Positions 48,003-56,991 of a stretch of 64,000 nt of DNA are shown one piece after another. How positions within the stretch are numbered: the first letter of the stretch is position 1; the number at the start of each line of letters is the position of its first letter. The translations under genes and the position numbers were made by a program. Under the pieces are notes generated by a model, which worked only from the letters and a program-made list of their open reading frames with translations, was not told the origin of the DNA and made no database searches. Source of the stretch: Burkholderiaceae bacterium. Its GTDB lineage: Bacteria; Pseudomonadota; Gammaproteobacteria; Burkholderiales; Burkholderiaceae_C. The stretch is taken from the NCBI GenBank assembly GCA_017992055.1, contig JAGOPK010000001.1, positions 1-64,000 of the forward strand. The letters are read 5' to 3'.

Positions 48003-48054
48003 GGGCCGTGGCCCGAGGGCCGCGGCGCACGGACAATGCAGCTCCGTGCCCGCC

Positions 48055-49035
48055 ATGCCCGACACCCTGCCCCGGCTCAGCCCCGCCCCCCGCGCCCGGC
48101 CCGACGAGACCGTGGCCACCGTGCGGGCGCGGCTGCGCCATCGCGACGGCATCGGCGACGCCATCGCCGACCAGATTGCCGACGACTGGCCGCTGCTGTG
48201 CGTGCTGGATGGCGACGGCCGCCTGCTGGGCACGCTGGGCCCGGCCCAGCTGCTGGCGCTGGACGACGCGGCCCGGCTGGACCAGGCCATGCAGCGCCAG
48301 CCGCCGACCGTGACCGCCGGCACCGATCCCGAGCACATGGCCTCGCTGGCCCTGCACCATGGCCTGGCGGCGCTGCCGGTGGTTGATGGCCAGGGCCGGC
48401 TGCTGGGCGTGGCCAGCCCGCAGGCGCTGATGGAGGTGCTGCGCCGCGAGCATGTGGAAGACCTGCACCGCCTGGCCGGCATCGCCCGCGAGACCGACCA
48501 GGCGCGCCAGGCGCTGGAGGCGCCACCGCTGCGCCGCGCCCGCCACCGCCTGCCCTGGCTGCTGGTGGGCCTGCTGGGCAGCGTGCTGGCCACCTGGGTG
48601 GTGGCGCGCTTCGAGTCGGCGCTGGCGGCGCGGCCGGCGCTGGCGTTTTTCATCCCCGGCCTGGTCTACCTGGCCGATGCCATCGGCACGCAGAGCGAGG
48701 CCGTGGCCGTGCGCGGCCTGTCGCTGAGCCAGGCCGGCCTGGGCCGGCTGATCGGCGGCGAGCTGCGCACCGGCGCGCTGATCGGCGGTGTGCTGGCGCT
48801 GGCCGCGCTGCCGCTGGTGGGCTGGGTGTTCGACGATGCACACCTGGCCGCGGCCGTGGCCCTGGCCCTGGCCGCCGCCAGCCTGGTGGCCAGCAGCCTG
48901 GGCCTGCTGCTGCCCTGGGCCCTGGGCCGCCTGGGTGGCGACCCGGCCTATGGCAGCGGGCCGCTGGCCACCATCGTGCAGGACCTGCTGAGCCTGCTGA
49001 TCTACTTCGGCTGCGTGTCGCTGATCGTGCTGTGA
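48055..49035 (+). CDS. MgtE-like divalent-cation transporter with CBS domains
   Basis: A 326-residue protein: CBS pair in residues 15-145 (PLLCVLDGDGRLLGTL and AALPVVDGQGRLLGV), then a membrane domain with about five helices. The conserved MgtE entry RLPWLLVGLLGSVLATWVV is followed by TQSEAVAVRGLSLSQ. The usual N-domain of MgtE and the GGN before TQS are missing (DAIGTQS), so it is a short, divergent relative. A GTG start nine bases upstream is also possible. It is convergent with trxC. Confidence 0.8.
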   Translation: MPDTLPRLSPAPRARPDETVATVRARLRHRDGIGDAIADQIADDWPLLCVLDGDGRLLGTLGPAQLLALDDAARLDQAMQRQPPTVTAGTDPEHMASLALHHGLAALPVVDGQGRLLGVASPQALMEVLRREHVEDLHRLAGIARETDQARQALEAPPLRRARHRLPWLLVGLLGSVLATWVVARFESALAARPALAFFIPGLVYLADAIGTQSEAVAVRGLSLSQAGLGRLIGGELRTGALIGGVLALAALPLVGWVFDDAHLAAAVALALAAASLVASSLGLLLPWALGRLGGDPAYGSGPLATIVQDLLSLLIYFGCVSLIVL

Positions 49036-49051
49036 CGCGGCGGCCGCGGCT

Positions 49052-49480
49052 CTAGCCGCGCTGCGCCAGCGCCACGATCTGCGCCGCCGGCAGCGCGCCG
49101 GACTGGCGGCCCAGCTCCTGCCCGCCCTGCAGCTTGACCAGGGTGGGGATGCTGCGGATGCCGAACTGCGCCGCCAGCTGCGGATTGGCGTCGGTGTCCA
49201 CCTTGGCCAGCAGCACCCGGCCCTTGAGCTGGCGGGCCGCGGCCTCGAACTGCGGCGCCATCTGCCGGCAGGGCCCGCACCAGGGCGCCCAGAAGTCCAC
49301 CAGCACCGGCAGCGTGGTCTGGGCCAGCAGCCGCGCGGCATTGGCATCGGTCAGCGTGATCGGCTGGCCGTCCAGCAGCGGCTGGTGGCAGCGGCCGCAG
49401 TCGGGGCCGTCCTGCAGCCGGTCAGCGGGAAGGCGGTTGGTGGCGCCGCAATGCGGGCAGACGAGGTGGTGCGTGTCCAT
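49052..49480 (-). CDS. trxC: Thioredoxin 2
   Basis: Zinc-containing thioredoxin of 142 residues. The N-terminal zinc site is CPHCGATNRLPADRL plus CGRCH. The thioredoxin fold follows, with active site FWAPWCGPCRQMAP and the cis-Pro segment GIRSIPTLVKLQGGQ. It is a cytosolic protein-disulfide reductant with a role in oxidative stress (family knowledge). ATG 49480. It is followed by the MgtE-like gene end-to-end, with only 16 bp between stops. Confidence 0.95.
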   Translation of the reverse strand: MDTHHLVCPHCGATNRLPADRLQDGPDCGRCHQPLLDGQPITLTDANAARLLAQTTLPVLVDFWAPWCGPCRQMAPQFEAAARQLKGRVLLAKVDTDANPQLAAQFGIRSIPTLVKLQGGQELGRQSGALPAAQIVALAQRG

Positions 49481-49528
49481 GGCCGGGACTTGGGTACAGC
49501 CCCGGGTATTTCAAGGGTCGGCCGCCGC

Positions 49529-50371
49529 TCAGTCCAGGAACAGGTCGGGCAGCAGGTCGGTCGTGCCCGGCACCACCGAATAAGGCCCGAAGTCGCGCAC
49601 GCCGTGCTCGGCCAGCACCGCATCGTCGATGAAGAAGTTGCCGCTGACCTGGCGTGCATCGCTGGTCAGGATGCAGTGCGCGGCATCGGCCAGGATCTCC
49701 GGCCGGCGGCACTTGTTGGTGTCGATGCCCGGGATCATCTGCAGCGCCGCGGTGGCCACCACGGTGCGTGGCCACAGGCTGTTGACGGCAATGCCCAGCG
49801 GGCGGAACTCGCGCGCATGGCCCAGCGTGCACAGGCTCATGCCGTACTTGGCCAGGGTGTAGGCCACATGCGGCGCAAACCAGTGGTCCTTCATGCTCAG
49901 TGGCGGGCTCATGGTCAGCACATGCGGGTTGCGGCCGGCCTGGGCGCTCTTGATCAGCTCGGGCAGGGCCGCCTGGGTGCAGCAGAAGGTGCCGCGGGCA
50001 TTGACGCCCATCATCAGGTCGAAGCGCTTCATCGGCGTGGCCGCCGTCGGCGTCAGGTTGATGGCGCTGGCGTTGTTGACCAGGATGTCGATGCCGCCGA
50101 AGCGCGCCACCGCCGCCGCCATGGCCGCGGCCACCGCGTTTTCGTCGCGGATGTCGGTGGGCACGGCCAGGGCCTGGCCGCCGGCGGCCTCGACCTCGGC
50201 CGCCGCGCTGGCCAGCGTGCCCGGCAGCTTGGGATTGGGCTCGGTGGTCTTGGCCAGCAGCACCAGGTTGGCGCCATCGGCGGCGGCGCGCCTGGCAATC
50301 GCCAGGCCGATGCCGCGGCTGGCGCCGGTGATGACCAGGGTCTTGCCGCGCAGGCTGCGGGGTTCTGTCAT
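49529..50371 (-). CDS. SDR-family oxidoreductase (HSDL2-like)
   Basis: A 280-residue short-chain dehydrogenase. It has LVITGASRGIGLAIARRAA, ILVNNASAINLTP, the extended HVLTMSPPLS and the catalytic YTLAKYGMS. The C-terminal VSGNFFIDDAVL is also typical. This signature set is that of hydroxysteroid-dehydrogenase-like 2 and related bacterial enzymes, often linked to fatty-acid metabolism. ATG 50371 matches the family's start. It is the last gene of the minus-strand lipid block; the substrate is unknown. Confidence 0.88.
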   Translation of the reverse strand: MTEPRSLRGKTLVITGASRGIGLAIARRAAADGANLVLLAKTTEPNPKLPGTLASAAAEVEAAGGQALAVPTDIRDENAVAAAMAAAVARFGGIDILVNNASAINLTPTAATPMKRFDLMMGVNARGTFCCTQAALPELIKSAQAGRNPHVLTMSPPLSMKDHWFAPHVAYTLAKYGMSLCTLGHAREFRPLGIAVNSLWPRTVVATAALQMIPGIDTNKCRRPEILADAAHCILTSDARQVSGNFFIDDAVLAEHGVRDFGPYSVVPGTTDLLPDLFLD

Positions 50372-50450
50372 GGGCTTGTCCTCGGTTGAAGCCGCCCAGT
50401 GTGCGCGCCGCAGGCGCCGCCGTCTTGGCGCCAGTGGTCGCGGCAGGGCG

Positions 50451-51173
50451 CTACAGCCGCGGCAGCACCGCGTCGGCGATGTGCTGGGCCAGCGCCCGGC
50501 CCCAGGCCGCATACAGCGGCGCGCCGGGATGGAAGCCGTCGCTGGCCAGCAGGCCGGCATCGCCGACAGGCAGCTCGAACGGCAGGTGGCTGACCGCCGG
50601 CTGCTGGCCGGCCCAGCGGCGCAGCGCCGCCTCGTGGGCCGCGGCCTCCTGCCCGGCCAGCCAGCGCAGCGGCTGCGGCAGGCCGGCAAAGCGGCCCATC
50701 GGCGGCACCGGCGTCATGACCACCTGGCGCACGCCGGCATGCTGGCGCAGCGCCTGCACCAGGGCCTCGCGCTGGCGCAGCGCCCGCTGCGGGCTGACCT
50801 GGTCGATGACGTCGTTGACGCCGGTGACCACCACCGCCACGTCGGCGGGGCGGGCCTCGCCCACCAGGTCCAGCGCCTGGGCCGTGGTGACGCCCGAGCG
50901 TGCGCACAGCTGCCAGGGCACGCGCCGCTGCAGGCGCTGGGCCAGCGCGCGGCTGAGCTGGCCGGCCAGGGCCGCACGCTGGTGGGCCACGCCCACGCCG
51001 GCGGCCGACGAGTCGCCCAGGATCAGCAGCGTCAGCCCCAGCTCGCCCTGGCCGGCCGTGCCCTGGCGCGGGCCGGCGGCCTCGGGCAGGCGCGGCAGGC
51101 GGCGCCGCGTCCACAGCGCCTGGCCCAGCAGCAGCGGTGCCAGCGCCAGCTTCAGCGGCAGTTGCGGGGGCAT
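50451..51173 (-). CDS. SGNH/GDSL-family esterase
   Basis: A 240-residue hydrolase with the SGNH blocks in order: LILGDSSAAGVGVA (catalytic Ser), CARSGVTTAQAL (Gly), VVVTGVNDV (Asn) and ASDGFHPG (Asp-His). An N-terminal hydrophobic segment (LPLKLALAPLLLGQAL) suggests export or membrane anchoring. It is probably a lysophospholipase- or ester-directed enzyme, but the substrate is open. It is 26 bp downstream of the enoyl-CoA hydratase gene in the same direction. Confidence 0.88.
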   Translation of the reverse strand: MPPQLPLKLALAPLLLGQALWTRRRLPRLPEAAGPRQGTAGQGELGLTLLILGDSSAAGVGVAHQRAALAGQLSRALAQRLQRRVPWQLCARSGVTTAQALDLVGEARPADVAVVVTGVNDVIDQVSPQRALRQREALVQALRQHAGVRQVVMTPVPPMGRFAGLPQPLRWLAGQEAAAHEAALRRWAGQQPAVSHLPFELPVGDAGLLASDGFHPGAPLYAAWGRALAQHIADAVLPRL

Positions 51174-51198
51174 GGCCCGGGGCCGGCGCGGCCGCGGT

Positions 51199-51960
51199 TC
51201 AGAACTTGGAGAAGTCGGGCTTGCGCTTCTGGAAGAAGGCCTGGAAGGCCTCCATGGCCTCGGGGCTGCGCAGGCGCTGGCCGAAGATCGCGCCTTCTTC
51301 GGCCATCACCGCCTGGATCTGCGCCTTCATCGGCGCGCGCATCAAGCGCTTGCTGTCGCGCACCGCGCCGGGCGGCAGGGCATTGAAGCGCTCGGCCATG
51401 CGGCGCGCATGCGGCAGCACCTCGGCGGCCGGCAGCACGGCATTGGCGATGCCGCATTCCACCGCCTGCTCGCCGCTGAAGGGGTCGCCCAGCAGCAGCT
51501 TCTCGGTGGCGCGCACCGGGCCCATCAGCAGCGGCACCAGCAGGCTGCTGGCGTATTCGGGCACCAGGCCCAGGCCGACGAAGGGCATGGCCAGGCGCGC
51601 CTCGTCGCTGACATAGACCAGGTCGCAGTGCAGCAGCATCGTGGTGCCGATGCCCACGGCAGCGCCGGTGACGGCGGCCACCACCGGCTTCTCGCAATCC
51701 AGCAGGGCCTGCATGAAGCGGAACACCGGCGAATCGGCGCCCTGCGGCGGGCGCTGCATGAAGTCCTCGAGGTCGTTGCCCGAGGTGAACACGCCGGGCT
51801 GGCCGGTGATCAGCAGCGCGCGCACGCTGGCGTCGGCGCCGGCGTTGACGATGGCCTCGGCCATGGCCGTGTACATGGCCTGGGTCAGCGCGTTCTTCTT
51901 CTCGGGGCGGGCGATCTCGATCGTGGCGACGCCGTGGATGACGCCGGTGCGGATGCTCAT
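51199..51960 (-). CDS. Enoyl-CoA hydratase/isomerase-family protein
   Basis: Crotonase-fold enzyme of 253 residues. IARPEKKNALTQAMYTAMAE opens the fold. The oxyanion-hole segments are TSGNDLEDFM and AAVTGAAVGIGTTMLLHCDL, and the active-site region is MPFVGLGLVPEYASS. The Glu/Asp pattern fits a hydratase or an isomerase; the exact reaction cannot be told. ATG 51960 has a good GGAG eight bases upstream. It sits in the fatty-acid block between the SGNH esterase and an alpha/beta hydrolase. Confidence 0.9.
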   Translation of the reverse strand: MSIRTGVIHGVATIEIARPEKKNALTQAMYTAMAEAIVNAGADASVRALLITGQPGVFTSGNDLEDFMQRPPQGADSPVFRFMQALLDCEKPVVAAVTGAAVGIGTTMLLHCDLVYVSDEARLAMPFVGLGLVPEYASSLLVPLLMGPVRATEKLLLGDPFSGEQAVECGIANAVLPAAEVLPHARRMAERFNALPPGAVRDSKRLMRAPMKAQIQAVMAEEGAIFGQRLRSPEAMEAFQAFFQKRKPDFSKF

Positions 51961-51983
51961 GCGGAGGTCTCCTGGAAAGGGGG

Positions 51984-52847
51984 TCAGGCCGCAGCCAGGA
52001 AGCCGCTGACCTGGGGCCACAGCGTGGCCTGGAACTGGCGCCGGAAGAAGCCGAAGTGGCCGATGCGGCGCACGCCGACCTCGGCCGGATGGATGCGCCG
52101 CATGGTACGCGGCGCACCGGCATAAAAGCCGTGCAGCGACTCGGTGTTGCGGCGCGACATGTACTCGTCGTCGCTGAAGCTCAGCGCCAGCAGCGGCGTG
52201 CTCAGCCCGGCATAACGTTCGCGCAGCGCGGTGCCACCCTCGCCCATCAGGTAGTCGGGGTGCAGGCACCAGCGGCGCCACTGGCGCATCACGCCGGCCG
52301 GCAGGTCGCCCACCATGCCCAGTCGCCGGCCCGGAAAGTAGCCGGCCAGCGGCACGGCCAGTGGCACGACCACAAACCACAGCAGCCAGTTGATGCGCCG
52401 CAGCGGCCGGGCGTTCTCGCGCCAGTAGCCGCTGCCGGTGCCGATGGTGACCATGCGCTGCACGCGCTGGCGGTTGGGCAGCAGGCCCAGGATCTGGCCG
52501 CCCAGGCTGTGGCCCAGCCAGTGGATGGGCTTGTGCGCGCCCAGGCGCCGGTCCAGCTCGGCCAGGGCCGCGGCGGCGTCGCGCTCGGCCCAGGTGTGGA
52601 TGTCGGCCTGGAAGCCGCGCAGCGAGCGCGCATGGCGTGGCGGGCGCGAGCCGCCCATGCCGCGGTAGTCGAAGCTCAGCACCAGCCAGCCCTGGCCGGC
52701 CAGCCACTGCGCAAACTCGGCGTAGTAGCGCTGCGGCACGCCCATGGCCGGCGCGATCAGCACGCCGCCACGGGCCGTGGCGGCATCGCCATGCAGCGCG
52801 CCGGCCAGGCCGAAGCCGTCGTCGGTGACGATGTGGACCGGCGTCAT
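51984..52847 (-). CDS. Alpha/beta-hydrolase (serine aminopeptidase S33-like)
   Basis: A 287-residue cytosolic alpha/beta hydrolase. The oxyanion region is GVLIAPAMGVPQRYY, the fold strand is SFDYRGMGGS and the nucleophile elbow is IHWLGHSLGGQIL. A likely acid lies in ALSFSDDEYMS and a catalytic His in RRIGHFGFFR. It resembles monoacylglycerol-lipase or thioesterase-like hydrolases, in keeping with the lipid genes around it. It is 19 bp downstream of the thiolase and 23 bp upstream of the hydratase, so it is in one operon. Confidence 0.87.
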   Translation of the reverse strand: MTPVHIVTDDGFGLAGALHGDAATARGGVLIAPAMGVPQRYYAEFAQWLAGQGWLVLSFDYRGMGGSRPPRHARSLRGFQADIHTWAERDAAAALAELDRRLGAHKPIHWLGHSLGGQILGLLPNRQRVQRMVTIGTGSGYWRENARPLRRINWLLWFVVVPLAVPLAGYFPGRRLGMVGDLPAGVMRQWRRWCLHPDYLMGEGGTALRERYAGLSTPLLALSFSDDEYMSRRNTESLHGFYAGAPRTMRRIHPAEVGVRRIGHFGFFRRQFQATLWPQVSGFLAAA

Positions 52848-52866
52848 CGCACGGCGCCGGGTGGGC

Positions 52867-54066
52867 TCAGACGCGTTCGAAGATGCCGGCCGCGCCCTGG
52901 CCGGTGCCCACGCACATCGTGACCATGCCGTACTTCAGGTTCTTGCGGCGCAGCGCATGCACCACGGTGGCGGCGCGGATGGCGCCGGTGGCGCCCAGCG
53001 GATGGCCCAGCGCGATGGCGCCGCCCATCGGGTTGACCTTGCTGGGGTCCAGCTTCAGGTCGCGGATCACGGCCAGGGCCTGGGCCGCGAAGGCCTCGTT
53101 CAGCTCGATCCAGCCCATGTCGTCGGCGCTCAGGCCGGCATAGCCCAGGGCCGCGGGAATGGCGGCAATCGGGCCGATGCCCATGATCTCGGGCGGCACG
53201 CCGCGGCTGGCAAAGCTGACGAAGCGCGCCAGCGGCTTCAGGTCGAACTGCCGCACGGCCTTCTCGCTGGCCAGGATCAGCGCGCCGGCGCCGTCGCTGG
53301 TCTGGCTGCTGTTGCCGGCGGTGACGCTGCCCTTGGCGGCGAACACCGGGCGCAGCTTGGCCAGGCCTTCCAGGCTGGTGTCGGGGCGCGCGCCCTCGTC
53401 GAGGCTGACGGTGCGCGTCTTCAGCGACACCTCGCCCGTTTCCAGGTTGGGCAGGCGGCTGACCACGTCCACCGGGCAGATCTCGTCGGCAAACTCGCCG
53501 GCGGCCTGGGCAGCCAGGGCCTTCTGGTGCGAGGCCAGGGCAAAGGCGTCCTGGTCTTCGCGGCTGACCTTCCACTGCGTGGCCACCTTCTCGGCGGTCA
53601 GGCCCATGCCGTAGGCGATGCCCACGTTCTCGTCGCGGGCGAACACCGCCGGGTTGAACGAGGGCTTGTTGCCGCCCATGGGCACCAGGCTCATGCTCTC
53701 GGCGCCGCCGGCGATCATCACGTCGGCCTCGCCGACGCGGATGCGGTCGGCGGCCATCTGGATGGCCGTCAGGCCCGAGGCGCAGAAGCGGTTGATGGTC
53801 ACGCCGCCCACGCCGTTGGGCAGGCCGGCCAGGGCCACGGCGATGCGCGCCATGTTCATGCCCTGCTCGCCCTCGGGGAAGCTGCAGCCGATGATGGCGT
53901 CTTCGATGGCCTTCGGGTCCAGCGTCGGCACCTGGGCCAGCGCGGCCTGCAGCGCGGTGATCAGCAGGTCGTCGGAGCGGGTGTTCTTGAAATAGCCGCG
54001 GCCCGACTTGCCGATGGGCGTGCGGCTGGCGGCGACGATGTAGGCGTCTTGAACTTGCTTGGTCAT
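52867..54066 (-). CDS. Acetyl-CoA C-acyltransferase (3-ketoacyl-CoA thiolase)
   Basis: A 399-residue thiolase of the beta-oxidation type. The nucleophilic Cys is in NRFCASGLTAIQMAA near residue 93. NEAFAAQALAV and GGAIALGHPLGATGA carry the catalytic His, and the second active Cys is in CVGTGQGAAGIFE. It releases acetyl-CoA from 3-ketoacyl-CoA. ATG 54066 lies 14 bp after the FadN-type gene, its partner in chain shortening. Confidence 0.94.
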   Translation of the reverse strand: MTKQVQDAYIVAASRTPIGKSGRGYFKNTRSDDLLITALQAALAQVPTLDPKAIEDAIIGCSFPEGEQGMNMARIAVALAGLPNGVGGVTINRFCASGLTAIQMAADRIRVGEADVMIAGGAESMSLVPMGGNKPSFNPAVFARDENVGIAYGMGLTAEKVATQWKVSREDQDAFALASHQKALAAQAAGEFADEICPVDVVSRLPNLETGEVSLKTRTVSLDEGARPDTSLEGLAKLRPVFAAKGSVTAGNSSQTSDGAGALILASEKAVRQFDLKPLARFVSFASRGVPPEIMGIGPIAAIPAALGYAGLSADDMGWIELNEAFAAQALAVIRDLKLDPSKVNPMGGAIALGHPLGATGAIRAATVVHALRRKNLKYGMVTMCVGTGQGAAGIFERV

Positions 54067-54080
54067 GGTCGTCGCTCCGA

Positions 54081-56462
54081 TCAGTTGCGCACGGGCTTGC
54101 CGGTTTGCAGAAGACCCATGATGCGTTCCTGGGTCTTGGGGTTCTCGAGCAGCGAGCAGAAGTGCTTGCGCTCCAGTGCCATCAGGTATTCCTCGTTGAC
54201 CAGGGTGCCGGCGTCCACGTCGCCGCCGGTCACCACGTCGGCGATCAGGCCGGCGATGTGGTAGTCGTGGGCGCTGATGAAGCCACCGTCGCGCATGCCC
54301 ACCAGCTGGGCCTGGATGGTGGCCTTGGCATTGCGGCCGGCCACCGGGAACAGGCTCTTCAGCGGCGCACGCCAGTTGCTCGCGGCCATGGACTTGACCT
54401 GCTCGATGGCGACGAACAGCAGCTCGTCGCGGTGGGCCACGATGACGTCGTCGCCCAGCAGATAGCCCAGCTTGCGGCTTTCGAGGGCGCTGGTGCCCAC
54501 GGTGGCCATGGCCGCGGCCTGGAAGGCGTCCTTCAGGCCGGGCAGCAGGTCGGCGGCGCCGCACAGCGCCGCCTTCTCGGCCGCGCGGCGGGCGATGTAG
54601 GTCAGGCCGCCGCCGCCGGGGATCAGGCCCACGCCCACTTCCACCAGGCCGACATAGCTTTCCATGTGGGCGACACGGCGCGCCGCGGCCACCGCGATCT
54701 CGCAGCCACCGCCCAGCGCCAGGCCCCGCACCGCGGCCACCGTGGGCACGCTGGCATAGCGCAGGCGCAGCAGCGCGTCCTGCAGCTTCTTGACCTCGGG
54801 CGCGATGCCCTTGGCGCCCATCTTCATGAAGGTGGGCAGCATGGCTTCGAGGTTGGCGCCGGCCGAGAAGGGCTCGTCGGGCGACCAGATCACCAGGCCG
54901 TCATAGCCGCCTTCGGCCAGCTCCAGCGCCTTGTACAGGCCTTCCACCGTGCCCGGGCCGATGGTGTGCATCTTGCCCGTCAGGGTGAGGATGACCACCT
55001 GGCCGTCGTTCGTCCAGACCCGGCACTCGTCGTTCTTGAACAGCTCGGTGCCGGCCGTGGCCGCCACCGGGCCAGTCTCGCCCAGCAGCAGTTCGGGGAA
55101 CAGCTGGCGCGCATACACCGGCAGCGCGGCGCGCGGCAGGTACTTGCCTTGGGCGGCGCTCCACGAGCCTTCGGCGGTGTGCACACCGGTGCGACCGTCG
55201 AACACCCAGGCCGGCAGCGGTGCATTGCACAGCGCCTTGCCGGCCTCGATGTCGGCCTTCACCCATTCGGCCACCTGCTGCCAGCCGGCGGCCTGCCACA
55301 GCTCGAACGGGCCCTGCTTCATGCCGAAGCCCCAGCGCATGGCCAGGTCGACCTCGCGCGCCGTGTCGGCGATCTCGGCCAGGTGCACGGCCACGTAGTG
55401 GAAGCTGTTGCGGAAGATGGCCCACAGGAACTGCGCCTGCGGGTGGGTCGATTCGCGCAGCAGCTTCAGGCGCTCGGCCGGCGCCTTCTTCAGGATGCGG
55501 TCGACCAGCGGATCGGCCTTCTTGCCGCCGGGCACGTAGTCGCCGCTGGCCGGGTCGAAGCGCAGCACGTCCTTGCCGACCTTCTTGTAGAAGCCGGCCT
55601 TGCTCTTCTGGCCCAGGGCGCCGGCGGCGATCAGGGTCTGCACCGCGGCCGGGGTGGCATAGCTGGCGTAGAACGGATCGGCCTGCAGGTTGTCCTGCAT
55701 GGTCTTCATCACATGGGCCATGGTGTCGATGCCCACCACGTCGGCCGTGCGGAAGGTGCCGCTGCTGGCGCGGCCCAGCTTCTTGCCGGTCAGGTCATCG
55801 ACCACGTCGTAGCTGAGGCCGGCCTTGTCGGCCTCGGCGATGGTGGCCAGCATGCCGGCGATGCCCACGCGGTTGGCCACGAAGTTGGGCGTGTCCTTGG
55901 CGCGCACGATGCCCTTGCCCAGCGTGCGCGTGGCAAAGGCTTCCAACTGGTCCAGCACGTCCGCGCGGGTCGTCGGCGTGGGGATCAGCTCCACCAGCTG
56001 CATGTAGCGCGGCGGGTTGAAGAAGTGGATGCCGCAGAACTGCGGCTTCAGCGATTCGGGCAGGGCCTCGCTGAGCTGGGTGATGCTCAGGCCCGAGGTG
56101 TTGCTGGCGACGATGGCGCTGGGCGCCACATGCGGCGCGATCTTGCCGTACAGGTCCAGCTTCCAGTCCATGCGCTCGGCAATGGCCTCGATCACCAGAT
56201 CGCAGCCGGCCAGCAGGCCCAGGTGCTCCTCGTAGTTGGCGGGCTGGATCAGGGCCAGGTCGTCGGCCACGCCGATGGGGCTGGGCTTGAGCTTCTTCAG
56301 GCCGTCCAGCGCCTTCAGCACGATGCCGTTTTTCGGCCCTTCCTTGGCGGGCAGGTCGAACAGCACGACCGGCACCTTGACGTTGACCAGGTGGGCGGCG
56401 ATCTGCGCGCCCATCACGCCGGCGCCGAGCACGGCGACCTTGCGGACATTGAAGCGGTTCAT
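54081..56462 (-). CDS. Bifunctional 3-hydroxyacyl-CoA dehydrogenase/enoyl-CoA hydratase (FadN type)
   Basis: A 793-residue enzyme with the order dehydrogenase then hydratase, opposite to E. coli FadB. The NAD-binding VAVLGAGVMGAQIAAHL is at residues 8-24, with IVASNTSGLSITQL and IHFFNPPRYMQLVELIP after it. The HAD C-terminal domain is about residues 190-400. The crotonase domain occupies about 490-720 (SPDEPFSAGANLEAML, LGGGCEIAVAAARRVAH). It is probably complexed with the adjacent thiolase. It heads the fadN-thiolase pair and follows the DUF2147 gene by 38 bp. Confidence 0.93.
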   Translation of the reverse strand: MNRFNVRKVAVLGAGVMGAQIAAHLVNVKVPVVLFDLPAKEGPKNGIVLKALDGLKKLKPSPIGVADDLALIQPANYEEHLGLLAGCDLVIEAIAERMDWKLDLYGKIAPHVAPSAIVASNTSGLSITQLSEALPESLKPQFCGIHFFNPPRYMQLVELIPTPTTRADVLDQLEAFATRTLGKGIVRAKDTPNFVANRVGIAGMLATIAEADKAGLSYDVVDDLTGKKLGRASSGTFRTADVVGIDTMAHVMKTMQDNLQADPFYASYATPAAVQTLIAAGALGQKSKAGFYKKVGKDVLRFDPASGDYVPGGKKADPLVDRILKKAPAERLKLLRESTHPQAQFLWAIFRNSFHYVAVHLAEIADTAREVDLAMRWGFGMKQGPFELWQAAGWQQVAEWVKADIEAGKALCNAPLPAWVFDGRTGVHTAEGSWSAAQGKYLPRAALPVYARQLFPELLLGETGPVAATAGTELFKNDECRVWTNDGQVVILTLTGKMHTIGPGTVEGLYKALELAEGGYDGLVIWSPDEPFSAGANLEAMLPTFMKMGAKGIAPEVKKLQDALLRLRYASVPTVAAVRGLALGGGCEIAVAAARRVAHMESYVGLVEVGVGLIPGGGGLTYIARRAAEKAALCGAADLLPGLKDAFQAAAMATVGTSALESRKLGYLLGDDVIVAHRDELLFVAIEQVKSMAASNWRAPLKSLFPVAGRNAKATIQAQLVGMRDGGFISAHDYHIAGLIADVVTGGDVDAGTLVNEEYLMALERKHFCSLLENPKTQERIMGLLQTGKPVRN

Positions 56463-56500
56463 GGGGTCTGCTTTCGTGGTGATTCAGACGGGGAACAGGG

Positions 56501-56944
56501 TCACTCCACCCGGATCCATTGCTGGTTGCGGAAGAACGGGCCGATGTAGCCGCGCACCTCCAGCTTCTTGCCGCCGTCCAGCGGCTTCAGGCGCAGCTTG
56601 TAGACCTTGCCGTTGTTCGGATCGAGGATGTCGCCGCCTTCCCAGTGCTCGCGCTCGGCGTCGGCCCGGGCGTTGCGGATGATGGTCATGCCCTGCACCG
56701 GCTGGTCCTTGCGCGCGTCGCTGCACTTGTCGCACTTGGTGTCGGCCTTGGCGGCTTCGAGGATCTTCTCGACCCGGCCCGACAGCACGCCACCGGACTC
56801 GGTGATGCGCACAAAGGACTTCTCGACCTTGGTCTCGTCGTCGATGGTCTTCCACAGGCCCACCGGCGTGGCCTGGGCCAGCGCGGCGCCGGCGCTGAAG
56901 CCCAGACTCAGGCCCAGGCTCAGGGCGATCAGGGTCTTGTGCAT
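56501..56944 (-). CDS. DUF2147-family exported protein
   Basis: A 147-residue protein with a cleavable signal (LIALSLGLSLGFSAGAALAQ). A DUF2147 domain follows: PVGLWKTIDDETKVEKSFV at its start and IRNARADAEREHWEGGDILD in the middle. A cysteine pair KCDKC near residue 72 could bind metal or form a disulfide. The function of the family is unknown. ATG 56944. It lies in the gap between the acyl-CoA dehydrogenase and fadN genes, and cotranscription is likely. Confidence 0.85.
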   Translation of the reverse strand: MHKTLIALSLGLSLGFSAGAALAQATPVGLWKTIDDETKVEKSFVRITESGGVLSGRVEKILEAAKADTKCDKCSDARKDQPVQGMTIIRNARADAEREHWEGGDILDPNNGKVYKLRLKPLDGGKKLEVRGYIGPFFRNQQWIRVE

Positions 56945-56991
56945 GCCATGTCTCCTGTCTGTTATGGAATCTCGGGGCGGCAATGCTGCGC

